Shown here in pieces: positions 12,075 to 23,228 of a stretch of 64,000 nucleotides of DNA (positions within the stretch are counted from its first letter, which is position 1; the number at the start of each line of letters is the position of its first letter). Location: NCBI GenBank assembly GCA_013368325.1, contig JAACJK010000232.1, positions 124,001 to 188,000 of the forward strand, given 5' to 3'. The translations under genes were made by a program, and so were the position numbers. Origin of the DNA: Ephemerocybe angulata (lineage: Eukaryota > Basidiomycota > Agaricomycetes > Agaricales > Psathyrellaceae). The notes beneath the pieces are model-generated. The model was not told the origin of the DNA and made no database searches. It saw only the letters and a list, made by a program, of their open reading frames with translations.

Positions 12075-14387
12075 CGACTCTGAATCGGAAGCAAGCAACC
12101 TGAGGACGCCGGCACTGACCAACTCTCAGTAAGAACCAAGAGTGGCGCGCAATTGGATGCGTGAAGTACGTCGCACAGAGCCCAGAAAGGTCTGGTCTCA
12201 GCGTTGGTTTCACGATCGACTAAGCGCTAATGAGCCTGGCAGCAATTTCAAGAACCAGAGTCTGAATTGGGACCCTGACTTGGAGAGGCGCGCGTCGGAG
12301 TTTCAACCGAGAGGCTCCAGGTCAACTTTGCCAAACATTCCAGCGCGTCTAACTCAGGCTTGCCAACTGGCACCGCTCGGCCCCTTCTCCCCACTCCAGC
12401 TACCACCGAAGCCGGATTTTTCTGGCTCTCTGTGGTGGCCAAGCCCTGTGCACAATCCCGGTGCTTACTGTGATTCTGCTGTCTCTTTGCACCCTTGCTT
12501 GCTTCCTGACGACCGCATCTCGATCGACTACCCTCAAGTTCCCTCAATTTGTCGACCTTCGCGTGAAGTTCGCAGTTATTAAAGTGTCTAGTTCGAGTCT
12601 GGTAACAACTGGCGATCTGCGGTACGTCAGAATCTATCTGCCCTGCGATCGAGCAACAAAAATTGACCTCATGTAATTCAAGGAGAGTGGCCATCGATGG
12701 GACTCTCTGCGTCAATACAAGTCCTGCGCCGCAATTCAGCGACCCAAAATGACTTCATCATAACGCAATGAGGATCGTTCGAGGGGCTCTGCCGGGGCGG
12801 TCTGACTGGGAAATGAATAGAACAACAATTCAATTGAGCTGAAACATGGCGATGCGGCCAGATATATAAGAGAGAACCGTTTCTCCCTTTGCTCCCTCCA
12901 TCCTCTCACTACCAGCTCAATGGACGAATACACCGAGACCGACCTTCAACTTCATTTGCGCCCCGGGACTCATCGTGATCCTCGGTTGCCTCCCATCTTC
13001 GAGGCCTTCAACCACCCGTTGCATCCAGTTTCGAATTCGGGGCATACCTATGTCATCAAGTTCCGCACGACCATCGCTCGAATGGAGGAGGCCGATCAGG
13101 CAGAACAGTCGTTAGATTTGCCGGAAGGGAGGACGGAGGAACTCAACGAACGAGGTGAGTTTAATGTCGGCACTCGCGCGTTTGACTTTGTCTAACCCGT
13201 CATATCAGGTCTATTGGAACTCCTGCCAGGAGACTACCTTTTTGGCCGGGATGAGCTTAGAACCAAAGAACCAAATGACGATGTTCTCATCGCCTGGGTG
13301 GTCGGACCGTGAGTCGCAGTACCAGTTTCAATCCGATTGCTTACTAACATACTCCTCAGCGAACTTCAGTCGCCGGAGGCGAAGGACCGTCTGGACAAGG
13401 CAACCGACTATGCCCTAGGGCCTGCAGACTCTCGTACTCGATCGAAGATTTATATGGAGGAGTTCATGAACCCGGTGAAGGTCGGAACTCGATGTTACAA
13501 CGTGGCGACCTCACTCGAGCGCCAGCCTGCTATCGTCGCTCCGAACGCGCATTTGAAGGGGTCTGAGCCACCTGACGAAGTGCACAAGATATCTCGCGAC
13601 TTGACTGCGGCAAGTAGTTATCTCATCTGCGCCGCCGCGCATGAAGCTCACCTCTTATTACAGGCTATTGCTCCCATGTCTATCGCGAATATGCGGCATG
13701 CGCCGGTCCATGTGCAAGACGTCATTCGTAGCCGAGCTGAGATGCTAGGCATCCCTCGATTGGGAACGTACGACAACTACGCATATCAAGCCTTCCAATG
13801 CAACATAGCGTCGGTGCCTGATGCTGGTAGTGGTGAGTAGGAAACTCGCATGTACAGTTCCTTCGCTAACTCAGCCCAGTTCTTGCTGATCAGATGGGCG
13901 TGTTCGGTTCTGCACATTACGATGAGGGCGATAGCGCAGGCCATTATACGAACATGCTTTGCAACTCTCGACTTCCGAAGGATTACGATCCAGGCTTCTT
14001 TCATATCTTAGGCCTCGGGGTGTACACACACCTCGAGAACCACGGAGGATTCAACTTCCAAGGAAACAGAAAGCACGGCGGTACGGGGCCGTTCCCTCCC
14101 CCTGGAGAAGCACCTGCGTCAGACGCATACCGGTTTACGGCGGTATCGTATCCACCCTCTGGCATGGTTAACCCTCTGCGCACGAGGTACCGCTTGTCTT
14201 CGAGCTCTGCTGGGCCTCTTTATTTGACGCTAGAGATGAGGCAGATTGAGTGCGTGTTTATCTTTCATGTATTGATAGAGTCGTATGTGAATGTATCTTT
14301 ATTGGCAACCCAGATATCATCCTAGCCCCAGGGAGACGTCCGAGAGCACATCGTTCTTTGCGGATGGGCATCTCTTGATGGACCGAC
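12075..14387. repeat. Dioxygenase-gene repeat, copy B (parent-like)
   Basis: Shares the 5' flank, TATA box and first five exons (in part) with copies A and C. It is the longest copy: only here does the gene continue beyond the shared end point (GACCGAC at 14387) into further exons. Confidence 0.85.
12861..12870 (+). promoter_or_regulatory. TATA box of dioxygenase gene copy B
   Basis: GATATATAAG, 50 bases before the ATG at 12920, with a CT-rich leader. Conserved base for base in all three copies. Confidence 0.65.
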
Positions 14388-17192
14388 GCGCCGAAGCTGA
14401 ATTCAACACCCATGCTTTGTACAACCTCTGCCGTTCCCATGTCAACAAAATGGGCTCCACCTTGACGATGACCCCACAGGACTTCATATTGTCCTTCCGA
14501 TACCGAGATGAGGCCGGGAATATGCAAGCGCTTCCCCCCTGGCCTGAGGCTGCTCCCGTCGCTTCGGAGACAGCTCAGGTAGCCGAGGCGAAGCAGCGGT
14601 ATGATGAAAGCGAAGCAAAATGGCAAGCCCATGTGAGCAAGACTGCACGGCTGATGCCGTCGCGCTTTATGCGAAATTCAAACGTGATATCTCCCGCTGC
14701 TGGTACGTGCTTGAATTTCGCACCTCTATTATCACGCTCGGTACTTACTGCATAGCAGGTAACAGCACAGCGCGAGCGCATGCACTCCCTCCCGATAGCG
14801 TAGGCCGTGACCGTGACTCAGCGACCCCAGAGGTAGCCCATACTAGTACTTGTAAGATGGCATGCAATATCTTTTACCTCGTTGTGCTAACGCGCTTATA
14901 GCAAGGGCAAAGCGTAAAGCATCCCCGGGCGGTGCGACTGCAGCTGGAGATTGCTCTAAACGCCGAAAATCAATTTCTAAGGCGGGATCGAGAGATGGGC
15001 GCGCGTCAGAGGAAGCGGGGCGTGAAGAAGATTCCTCCGATGAGGATGGACGTGGCAAAGATGCGTTGGATGAAGATGGGCGCAGCGAAGATACGTCGGA
15101 TGAAGATGGGTCAGGAAGATATGATCCCAGCGGCTCGAACGCGAAGAGGGGGGCGGACAACGCGAAGAAGGGGGTGGACAACGCGAAGAAGGGGGCGAAC
15201 AACGCGAAGAAGGGGGTGGACAACGCGAAGAAGGGAGTGGACAACGCGAAGAAAGGGGCGGACAACGCGAAGAAAGGGGCGGACAATACGAAAGGGTCGG
15301 ACAATGCGAAGAAAGGCTCTAAACCTATCGGAGCCGTGGAAGGTACGTTGATATCGTGATGTATCGCTTTAAGCCTTACTCATTGTCCCGCAGAATGCAA
15401 GTTCGTGTTTACACAAACTACCACCGCGGCCATCTTGGAGCTGGAGTTGCTCCAACTCTGTCACGAGCTACAGAACACTGCGTCCCCAGACCGAGGCGTG
15501 GATTCCTCAGCATTGCTTGCGTCGGTCAAAACAGCTGACAGAGCTGTGGAGACGCATCCCGGTAGTGAAGCGACAGTTCACTCCATCGAACAACTCCTCC
15601 AAGGCGTAGACACGATTCAGGCGCTTCTTGACCAGCAAAGTTGTGCTGCGCGACTGTACCGAAAGACGATCATATTGGGCAAGACGAGGGTGTGGACATG
15701 GATAGACAAGACCCTCCCGGCGTTGGCCCGGGATATCATGGAGAAGGATACGCCAGAGGCGCGCAAGGCGCAGGTTCTCAGCCACGATCCCGGATGGTTG
15801 GAACGGCTGGTTCGGGCATCCAAGGATATTCATCTTGCGCGGAAGGCTACCCATACATTCGACTCATCCGACTTCGCATTCCACGCCATCGAAGATAACG
15901 TCTCGTACATCTACACCAACGCAAAGTCCGTCCAATATATTGCAGGAGATGAGTTGAAGGCAGTCGTTTGCAATTCGGTCTCAGAAGTTGTTGCTGGGTG
16001 GTTAAACTATCCAAGGGATAGGAATCAAAAGCTCGCATGGTTCATTGCAGCGCTGACGAGTGGCCTGGGGGAGGAGATCCTTACCATGGATTATACATGG
16101 AAGATGATCCGGGAGTTCAAAGCGGGGTATATTGTTGGTGGGTCAGCCCCATATCGTAGCAAGACTTCTGGAGCAGCAACGGCATTCAAGGAGGAGCTGG
16201 CCAGGCATCCAATCTCGATTGAGAACACGATTGAGAACACGATTTACAAGCAGTATCAAGCGCTCGTTAACGGGACGATGGACGTATCAGATGTTCAGAT
16301 TGCTGGGAGAACGGGGCCCAGCTGGGCGCGGTATGCTTTCATGTGGAGGGTGGCGTTGTTGTTTGTCCGTGGTTCGTCTGGGACGGGTCAGGGGCCGTTC
16401 CGCAACCTTCTAGCTCAAGACGCCGACTACTATCTCCCGATACGAGAGAAGGCACCGTCGCGAGTTCGAGCAACGAGCTCCGAAGGTCCTTACGCCCCAG
16501 CTACTATCACAACCGTCCCCGGAATCTTCAGCGCGCTTGTGTGGAGGGGAGCAACATATCGCTCGGAGTTCTCCAAAAAGCACAGCATGGTCTACGATTC
16601 ATGGGACGAGTTGTCCAGCACTATCGATACCATAATTGAGGACTCAAGACGGCCACTCAAGAGGGAATCGGAGTACTTCGCGAGCATGCGCGCATACGGT
16701 CAGCCTGTCAAGAAGCGCACAATTGAGAATGGGAAGCCTTATTGGAGATCGATTCAAGACAGGCGCTGGGGTGCATTCTGTGCCTCATCCCCAAAACGGA
16801 CGTTTTCGCAGGCCATTCAGTACTTCCGGCCATCAAAGAGCGATGCTATCTTCCCTTACCTTGGGAATCTTGGGAGTTTCGCGCTTGTATGCGATCTTGC
16901 ATATGCAGGGGTTTGTCAGACACCGACTTACGAGGAGATGGCGGAGTGTATTGTGGTGCTGGGGAGCGGAGGGCTGGGTGGACTGGTTGATCTGGAGTTG
17001 GTACCAGAAAAGCTCTCTGGAAAGAAAGAGGAGAAGATTCGGGACGTTGCCGTAGCCCTGGAAGAAGTTCACATGTTCTGCAAGCACACGTTTGACAGTC
17101 ACGACCAGGCGGAGATGGGATTGGATCTAATTACAATTGAGCACTCTTTGTGTAAGTATCATCGCGCCCTTGGGAAGAAAGCGCTCTTGTGA
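12920..17192 (+). CDS. TET/JBP-like 2OG-Fe(II) dioxygenase with Lys-rich repeats and a large C-terminal domain
   Basis: Eight exons: 12920-13154, 13209-13308, 13360-13832, 13880-14249, 14326-14702, 14759-14851, 14902-15342 and 15394-17192. Together they give an open frame of about 1295 residues. Residues about 270-390 carry the oxygenase signature: GSAHYDEGD (HxD iron ligands), a Phe/Gly strand pair, FNFQGNRKHGGTGP (distal His) and AYRFTAVSYPP (Arg for 2-oxoglutarate). This pattern matches the fungal JBP/TET-type oxygenase domain, whose relatives oxidise methylated or thymine bases in DNA; activity on DNA is inferred from family only. A basic NLS-like run (RAKRKAS, KRRKS), an acidic SSDEDG stretch and a seven-residue NAKKGxD repeat follow. 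A 600-residue C-terminal domain of unknown function ends in HRALGKKALL. A decayed copy of its tail lies at 19.6-20.2 kb. Paralogous fragments are copies A and C. Confidence 0.75.
15138..15317 (+). repeat. In-frame 21-base tandem repeat (NAKKGxD heptads)
   Basis: About eight tandem 21-base units reading AAC GCG AAG AAG GGG GxG GAC, encoding Asn-Ala-Lys-Lys-Gly-(Val/Ala)-Asp. The end units are imperfect and one unit is shortened. They lie inside exon 7 of the dioxygenase gene and keep the frame. A lysine-rich array following an acidic stretch could act as a nucleic-acid-binding or spacer segment. Copy number is likely variable between strains. Confidence 0.85.
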
Positions 17193-17603
17193 CATATAGT
17201 AGGTAAATATCATTGTAATTGAGATGTATAGTAGGTAGGTATCATAGCAACTTTATTTATTCAGCCCCTTCCACGTTCGCCAAGTCAGGCTGCCCAGTCC
17301 CCCACTTGAGCCTCCACTGCGCTCCTCGTATTTGGAGATTTGAGCCCGTACTCACCAGTTTATTGACATGGTTCAGCGTTACGATGCCCAGAGCTCGGTA
17401 AGTGCACCGCCGCCTCCCGAAAAACCATCTACTGACCTCCGACGTATCCCAGTCTGACTTGTGCGGAGCAGGGTCGATGCTAGCAGCGACGAACAGAAAA
17501 CGTCAGTAAAACGTTTGGGTTTAGCTATCGCTGTCGGACACAAACCTTGTTTATTTCAGCTCAGCTGCGTTCTCGCATACCCCCACGCTGCGCCGTGCCT
17601 GCT
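17193..17603. other. Spacer after the dioxygenase gene
   Basis: Contains two short near-repeats (ATAGTAGGTA...) just after the stop, and a possible small spliced remnant near 17370-17460 with a GTAAGT donor. No supported gene. Confidence 0.3.
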
Positions 17604-19310
17604 ATGCCTTATTTTCGGCGCCGACCCAAGGCCGTCGTGATGTCGAGTGAGTAATGGGGGTTGTGGGCGCAGGCAAGGGCGAGAAACCTGTACATGGAGC
17701 GCAAACTCGATTTTAGAGGAAGTGACGTACTGACTTCCATTCCCCCACAGCTCTATCCTGAGAGACATACGAGTCGGTCCCACCCTTCCTTTCCTCCATC
17801 GTCATTGATGTCTGACAGCTATACGGGGAGTATGCTGCGCGAATGTTGAGGCAATTCCAATGTGAAGTAACTGGCAAGAGCGGGGCTCGATTATTTCCAA
17901 GCGCGACACAAGAGGCTAGAACTCCCCCCACTGTCGTTTCCCTGAGCCCTCGTCTGCCGCGCTACGTGCAGTACGATGTCGTATGTGACTTGCCATCCCA
18001 TTGCCTTTTCTTTCATTTATGTTCCTCCCCGCCTAGTCTATGACCGTTTCAAGGACCGGTATTTCAAAGGAGAATGTGAGCCACATACCCTCGTTTCGCT
18101 GGGCTTTACTGACACAGAATGTAACCCTGGATGTGGTCGTTGACCTTAATGGCACCAAGTAAGCTACCTATACAAGCTCGGTTCAGGGCAGATATCTTCC
18201 CAGGTCTCAAGCACGCATAGACCGCGTATATCCTCCAAAGTTCAGCAACGTTGAAGATCGAGACACGTTCAAGGAAAACCAGCGCCAAATCCCTGGACCT
18301 CGAAAACCCCATTCCATTGGTGGTGACCTCAAAATATCGCTACACGAGTCGCTCGAGTCGGACAACCCTGACCGCTACTTCTATTGGGTGAAGCTCCTTG
18401 AAATCGGAAAGGACAAAGGCCACGAGAAACGTCCGGGCGTGGAGAACATGAAGAAGGGCGAGATCGACAAACGCAAGAAGGCCTGGGAAGATAAGGAAAG
18501 CCCGCCGACGAAGAAGCAGAAGAAGTTGACTGCTGCACAAGAAGAGAAAGGCAGGTACGTTTGTTTTGCATCTTCAAGGCGTCGCCCTTGCTGCAGCTAA
18601 ATCTCTGCAGCGGTCGCAGCCAAGAAAAGGGAGCGGGATGCCTGTGACAAGGCTGAGAAACAAAGATTTGCCAAAGAGGAGGCCGAGCGTCTCGCCGCCG
18701 AAAAGAAAAAGAAGCCTGTTCGTTACCCCACGGAAGATTTGGACGTTAGACTCGCCGACAAGGACAAGAAGGCTGGCACGTGAAGGCTGCAACGCCCTGG
18801 CCACTAGTGACCGTGCTATCCTACCCTTCAATGGAACACCTGGTGCATTCGAATCATTCATCATGGCTTGGAATTTCCTGGTGGTGTATGGGCGTGTATT
18901 GTACCAATGGTCTGTTACATTATACTAACCCATCCTTTTAGTCAACCTCTCCACCTCTCAGTCCTCTCTCTTGATGAATTCGAGGTGTGATTAGAGACTC
19001 CGCTTCGCGGTACTCACTTGACAGTACGCTGTCGCCTGGGCTCCTCGCTGAAGTCCACTCTACTCTTGTCTACAATTTACGGACGGTCCCTTTCGTGATG
19101 CATAGCCTCCCGCTCTCCTTGCTCAAATCAGAGTAGGATCGTGAGCACGAAAATCTCGATGATGATGCGCCGTATGGTATCACAATGGATGCGTTGACTA
19201 CAGCCTACTACAGCCAAGGCAGACGTTAGAAATAACTGGGGACGTGTTCCTCTGAGGTTCTAAGAAGGTTGTGAAGGGTGGGGCGAAGGAATGGTTGGTT
19301 GCTAGGACGT
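17604..19310 (+). pseudogene. Decayed Itc1/Acf1-like gene (WAC and DDT domains)
   Basis: Blocks in different frames together spell a WAC-DDT protein of the ISWI remodeller accessory family. They are MPYFRRRPKAVVM, RMLRQFQCEVTGKSG, a one-base frameshift, LDYFQARHKRLELPP, LVYDRFKDRYFKGE, NVTLDVVVDLNG, a basic segment ending KKQKK, a block with KKPVRYPTEDLDVRLADKDK, SFIMAWNFLVVYG, PLHLSVLSLDEFE, LAEVHSTLVYNLRTVPF and NNWGRVPLR. Intron borders with GT..AG are still visible between some blocks. The single extra G near 17881, stops after LSFP and after KKAGT, and other shifts show that the gene is dead. It is truncated after the DDT region. In the family, WAC binds DNA at nucleosome edges and DDT binds ISWI; these roles are known for the family, not shown here. 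Confidence 0.75.
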
Positions 19311-19617
19311 AGGTTGCCCATTTTCATCATACTTATACGCTTCACCTTAGCACGCCAATTTGGGTAACTTCCCTTCGCAAATAAGGGAGATCCTACCGGC
19401 AAAATGATGACTCAGATTCCGAGGCATCGCATTCTCGCCTCCCATCCCTAGTCTCGTTCCCAGGCGCTGCAGGCGCGGATTTTCGAAGAAATCACACAAG
19501 GTTTGTTCCCAAAACGGATGGGGACGAGACTACCCATCCCCAACATCTCCAGTACTGAAAGTCACCGCATCTCCCAGTGAACGGTATTACGCGCTTAGCC
19601 CTGAGGAACGCATCAGC
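19311..19617. other. Spacer between two pseudogenes
   Basis: A short coding-like run rich in Asp/Ser (DSDSEASHSRLPSLVSFPG) near 19411-19470 could belong to either neighbouring pseudogene. Nothing else was seen. Confidence 0.3.
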
Positions 19618-20224
19618 CTCCTGCGCCGAACCAAGTTCTTTTCAGCGACACCATTGACTCCATCGTCAACGATCCTGCAGTTTCACTAACCTCTCAGAAG
19701 GATGAGTACTTCTACAATGCTCGACCTTATGGCCAACCCAACAGGGATCGGACAATTGACCAGGCAAGGACGTACTGGCATTCAATTACGCAGCGTCACT
19801 GGGAAGGGTTCTCCTCCAGTAGTACGGTCCTGTCCTTCTCGGCAGCCCTTCACTACTTTCGACCTCGGAACAACAAGGCGATATTCCCCAACCTCGGTAA
19901 GCCAGGCAGCTTTGCTCTTGTGGGGTGACCTGGTCTGTGCATCGGTGTGCCAGATGCCCGCCGCACGAGAGCTGGCTGAGGTATTCTGGGTTTGAGGAGC
20001 GGGGGCTTGGGAGGGCTGAAAGACCTTGGCCTGATTGGGGAGACACCGCCGTCAAAGAAAGCGAATAAAGTGTCGGCAATAGCAGGAGCGCTGGAGGAAC
20101 TGGATGGTTTCTGTTTGAACACATTTTCGGAGGAAGAGAGGTCCGAGATGGAGGATAATTTGGTGGTGCTGGAGCATTCACCGTTCTGCATCATGCCTTG
20201 GGCAAGAAAGCGCTGCTTCAGTAG
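19618..20224 (+). pseudogene. Decayed copy of the dioxygenase gene's C-terminal domain
   Basis: Matches the last 190 or so residues of the gene at 12920-17192. Shared blocks are DTIDSIVND, YFYNARPYGQP, TYWHSITQRHWEGF, ALHYFRPRNNKAIFPNLGKPGSFALV, GSGGLGGLKDL, VSAIAGALEELDGFCLNTF and, after a frame change near 20178, HALGKKALLQ then stop. The frame is broken at least twice (near 19925-20000 and 20178). Divergence is much greater than among copies A-C, so this is an older, separate copy. Confidence 0.7.
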
Positions 20225-20327
20225 TTTGGGATGGTTGCAATAGCGTCTTAAAACAAAGCCTCAATTCACCTCTATTCACCTCGAAATCACCGGTCAGGTT
20301 TATATTGTGCTTAGTACTAGGCTTCGA

Positions 20328-22928
20328 ATGTCAAGTTCGTCTACAACCTCCGCAGATGGGTCGGAGCCTGTCGGAGCCTCAACTCCTCTACTAGTACCGG
20401 CGACCCTGGGAGCGTTTATTGTTCCAGACCCTTCACCGCCCTTTCCCTACAACCATTACCACCATCCTACTATGGAACGCTTTACTGAACCACCATCGGA
20501 TACGCACGAGGCCCTGCCATGGGTCCATTACGCTCTATCACTTTACGAAGACGCCTGCCGTATGATCGTCTTGCGCCATCTGGCTGGAACTCTGGGGTGT
20601 GCTTCCGCTTCCTCACATAAGACCGAAATGGCAAAGGATCGTCTTGGAGACTTTAAAGACATCTGGATCTCATCCATCCAGGCTACAGGTGTCATCGACA
20701 TTAGTGCAGCCGCGGAAATGTTCACGAATGTCGTTAAGGACAAGCCCGTAAACGAAACTTTTCTCCGTTATGTGCGATCTCAGAAGCTCCAGAACGAGTT
20801 AGATATAAACATGGACAGCGCAGCCAAAGGTAATTTTTGTCATTTCCCTTGCCCGCTTGATGCTTAATTCTTTGAACCTCCAACCTTCCTTTAGCCATAA
20901 GGGACAAGAACGAGGCCAAATCCATGGGAGAGGACGTGAGCGGAAACCTAAAGGGGAAGACTATCAAGGCTCAAGGCTTTTCACCTGCAGGTGCGTGAAT
21001 CACGCCCCGACAGCCATGATTTATATTGACTTTTTTCTCTAGATGAGCAGAGTGTTCAGCAAAGTCTGGACGCCGTATTAAAACTTGCGGCACCATTTCT
21101 TGCTGCTGTGAGGAGCCTCGTGGAGGGGACTACCAATCCGGACTGGATCGCAGTTGATACCGTCCGGGGTAGGATCGGGGACCTTGCCTTCCTAAAGCAT
21201 GGAAATCGCCGGTCCGATATTGTCTCGATCGAGGTCAAGAAATGGGGATCCAACACCCTCAATAAAATCTATACAGAGACGCGCGCTTACCCCCACTTCT
21301 CTGAGTGGACATCGCACAAAGAATTGATGGCGGCGTCAAAAAAAAAACTTCCAGACGCTGAAGTCCTGAAGGTGTGACCACTTCACTTCCCTTTACCTGC
21401 TCATGAGACTATCTCCCGTATTTAGGAAAAAGGGCCAGCGAAAAGGGACATCGTTGGACCCAGAGGAAGCGTAGGCAAAGCTGAAATCTTGCATCAAGTT
21501 CGTCTCTAGACCTTCATTTATGCGTGGAAGAGACCGTTAATATAGACCAGATCATAGTCTCTGCCATGCAACCGCAAGCATGCGGCTTCATTTCCCTCAC
21601 GGACTTCTTGAAGGGCTGGGTGGACTTAGAATGCGACGGATCGGATGAGACAACGCTCAAGCTCAAGTTGACGTATTGGGGCTTTACCCCTCCCTCCAAA
21701 GAGCGCACTCTCCACACCATCCCTGAGGAGGACGAGGGGAGGGAGGGGGCGAAACACGTCACGGCCAAAGTCGGGAAAGGAGCGGAAAGCGACAGTGAAG
21801 AGGACAAGGAGAAAGTGAAGGACATGATCACGCTTTCCGGCTTCTTTCAAGATGACGATGAAGACGACTGTCGCACAGGCGGAGATATCCGTCTCCTCGC
21901 CGAGCAGCGCAATAACAAGACCCTCATCCACTCGCTTCAAAGCCCCGACTACGTGGGATGGAAACCAGCCTTCGACTTTCTCAAGATCGGGTCGGAGCTT
22001 GGGTATCAGGCCCTTAGATTCACAGATACGTGGATTTTGGGGGGACCGCCGCTATTCAAGCAGGACCCTTCTGCAAGGCATAACTTGGACGTATCTCATG
22101 CAGAACCAGGTGCGGTCCACATCACGTCCGATAATACCATTCCGAAATCACTCGAGTTGAAGTCCATCCAAATCTCTAGCTTCTTCCACAAGATCGCAAG
22201 CTCCATAATCCTTTTCTTGTTCACGCTTTTGAAGCCAGATTTCTATGTCTCGGGGAATGGCACTACTCTCAACGTCGACCGGTCTTTGTGAGTTTGATTA
22301 CGTTGCTCAGCATGATTAGAAAGTCCGCCAAACTTACGCGTTCCCTTAACCTTAAACCCATGATCAGACATCTAGGTCCATTGTTTTCCGCGCGCATTGC
22401 TGCAACTGTCCCTACCCGCCAAGGCTACATTATGCTCGCTCTCTTCAACACTGTTGTCATCAAAGTCTTTGACCATCACGAGCACTACGAAAAAGAATTG
22501 CAGGTCTATGCCGACATGCGAGGTTGCGCCGGCATCCTACCGTTACTTGCAACAGGAGCAACTCCAAATGGTCACCACTTCATTGTTTTACCGTATGTCG
22601 GGGATTGTGTCACTGAAATCTCTGACGCCGACGCGTAAGTCACCGCCTTGTCGTCGATGCGCTTCCTATTCTTATCGCTTTTTATTGCAGTCGTTACATC
22701 TATGATAATGCTCTCAAGCATATGCATGCCAAACAGTACCATCACCACGACATTCACAGGGAGAACGTCCTTCGCAATCGTTCCAATGGAAACCTGTATC
22801 TGATTGATTTCTGCGACGTGGAGCAGCCTTGCACTTTCGACGATTGCGCATGCTTTGACAGAGGGTGGATGGCTAAGCATGGCATTCAGGAGGCTGAACC
22901 TGACGGCGCCGTATCCCTACTATATTGA
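20328..22928 (+). CDS. PD-(D/E)XK nuclease-like / P-loop-like / kinase-like fusion protein
   Basis: Seven exons: 20328-20829, 20895-20990, 21043-21371, 21426-21497, 21551-22287, 22368-22634 and 22691-22928. All introns are GT..AG and phases agree; the product is about 746 residues. Residues 1-240 are helical, with no known match. Around residues 250-285 GRIGDLAF...DIVSIEVKKW gives a D...ExK pattern like PD-(D/E)XK nucleases. Around residue 320 VGPRGSVGKAEILHQ resembles a Walker A loop but lacks the usual S/T. An acidic linker follows. The last 180 residues look like a small protein kinase: VVIKVF (Lys), EKELQVYADM (Glu), FIVLPYVGD (hinge), HHDIHRENVL (catalytic HxD...N) and LYLIDFCDVE (DFG-like), but no glycine loop was found. 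Nuclease plus kinase combinations occur in Crinkler-type fungal proteins; that link is inferred. No frame damage. Confidence 0.6.
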
Positions 22929-23228
22929 CCATTTGTCCTCATTTCGTTTGTATCTGTTTGCACATAATCATTTCTCTACTAAGCTCTTTTGCTTCTCCCC
23001 GTCTCACTTTTACACCAGTCCCCACATGTACCTGACATGGGTTGTCTGCACATTCTTGCTTGCCAGCGTACCTCTCAGCTTTCTGTTCATTCCCGATGGT
23101 TGACCACGGTCCTTTCCCTGTTTTTGTAATTGTTATTATTGTCTTCTTATTATACTTATCTGACTCGCCTCCTCATGGTTCCCCTCGCGTGCTCATATCC
23201 GGGGAAGTTCGGAAACAGGTTTTCCTAT
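22929..23228. other. Spacer before repeat copy C
   Basis: T-rich 3' flank of the nuclease/kinase-like gene. Nothing else recognised. Confidence 0.4.

Noticed and set aside
12590..12612. AGTTCGAGTCTGG in the repeat flank as a tRNA or SINE B box
   Set aside because: No matching A box or poly-A tail; all three copies simply share it as part of the duplicated flank.
12248..12715. 155-codon minus-strand ORF in the 5' flank of copy B (and 171 codons in copy C)
   Set aside because: Disrupted in copy A by small indels, no family features; probably a shadow in duplicated non-coding DNA.
14843..15304. 153-codon minus-strand ORF with repeated FFALS units
   Set aside because: Antisense shadow of the NAKKGxD coding repeat.
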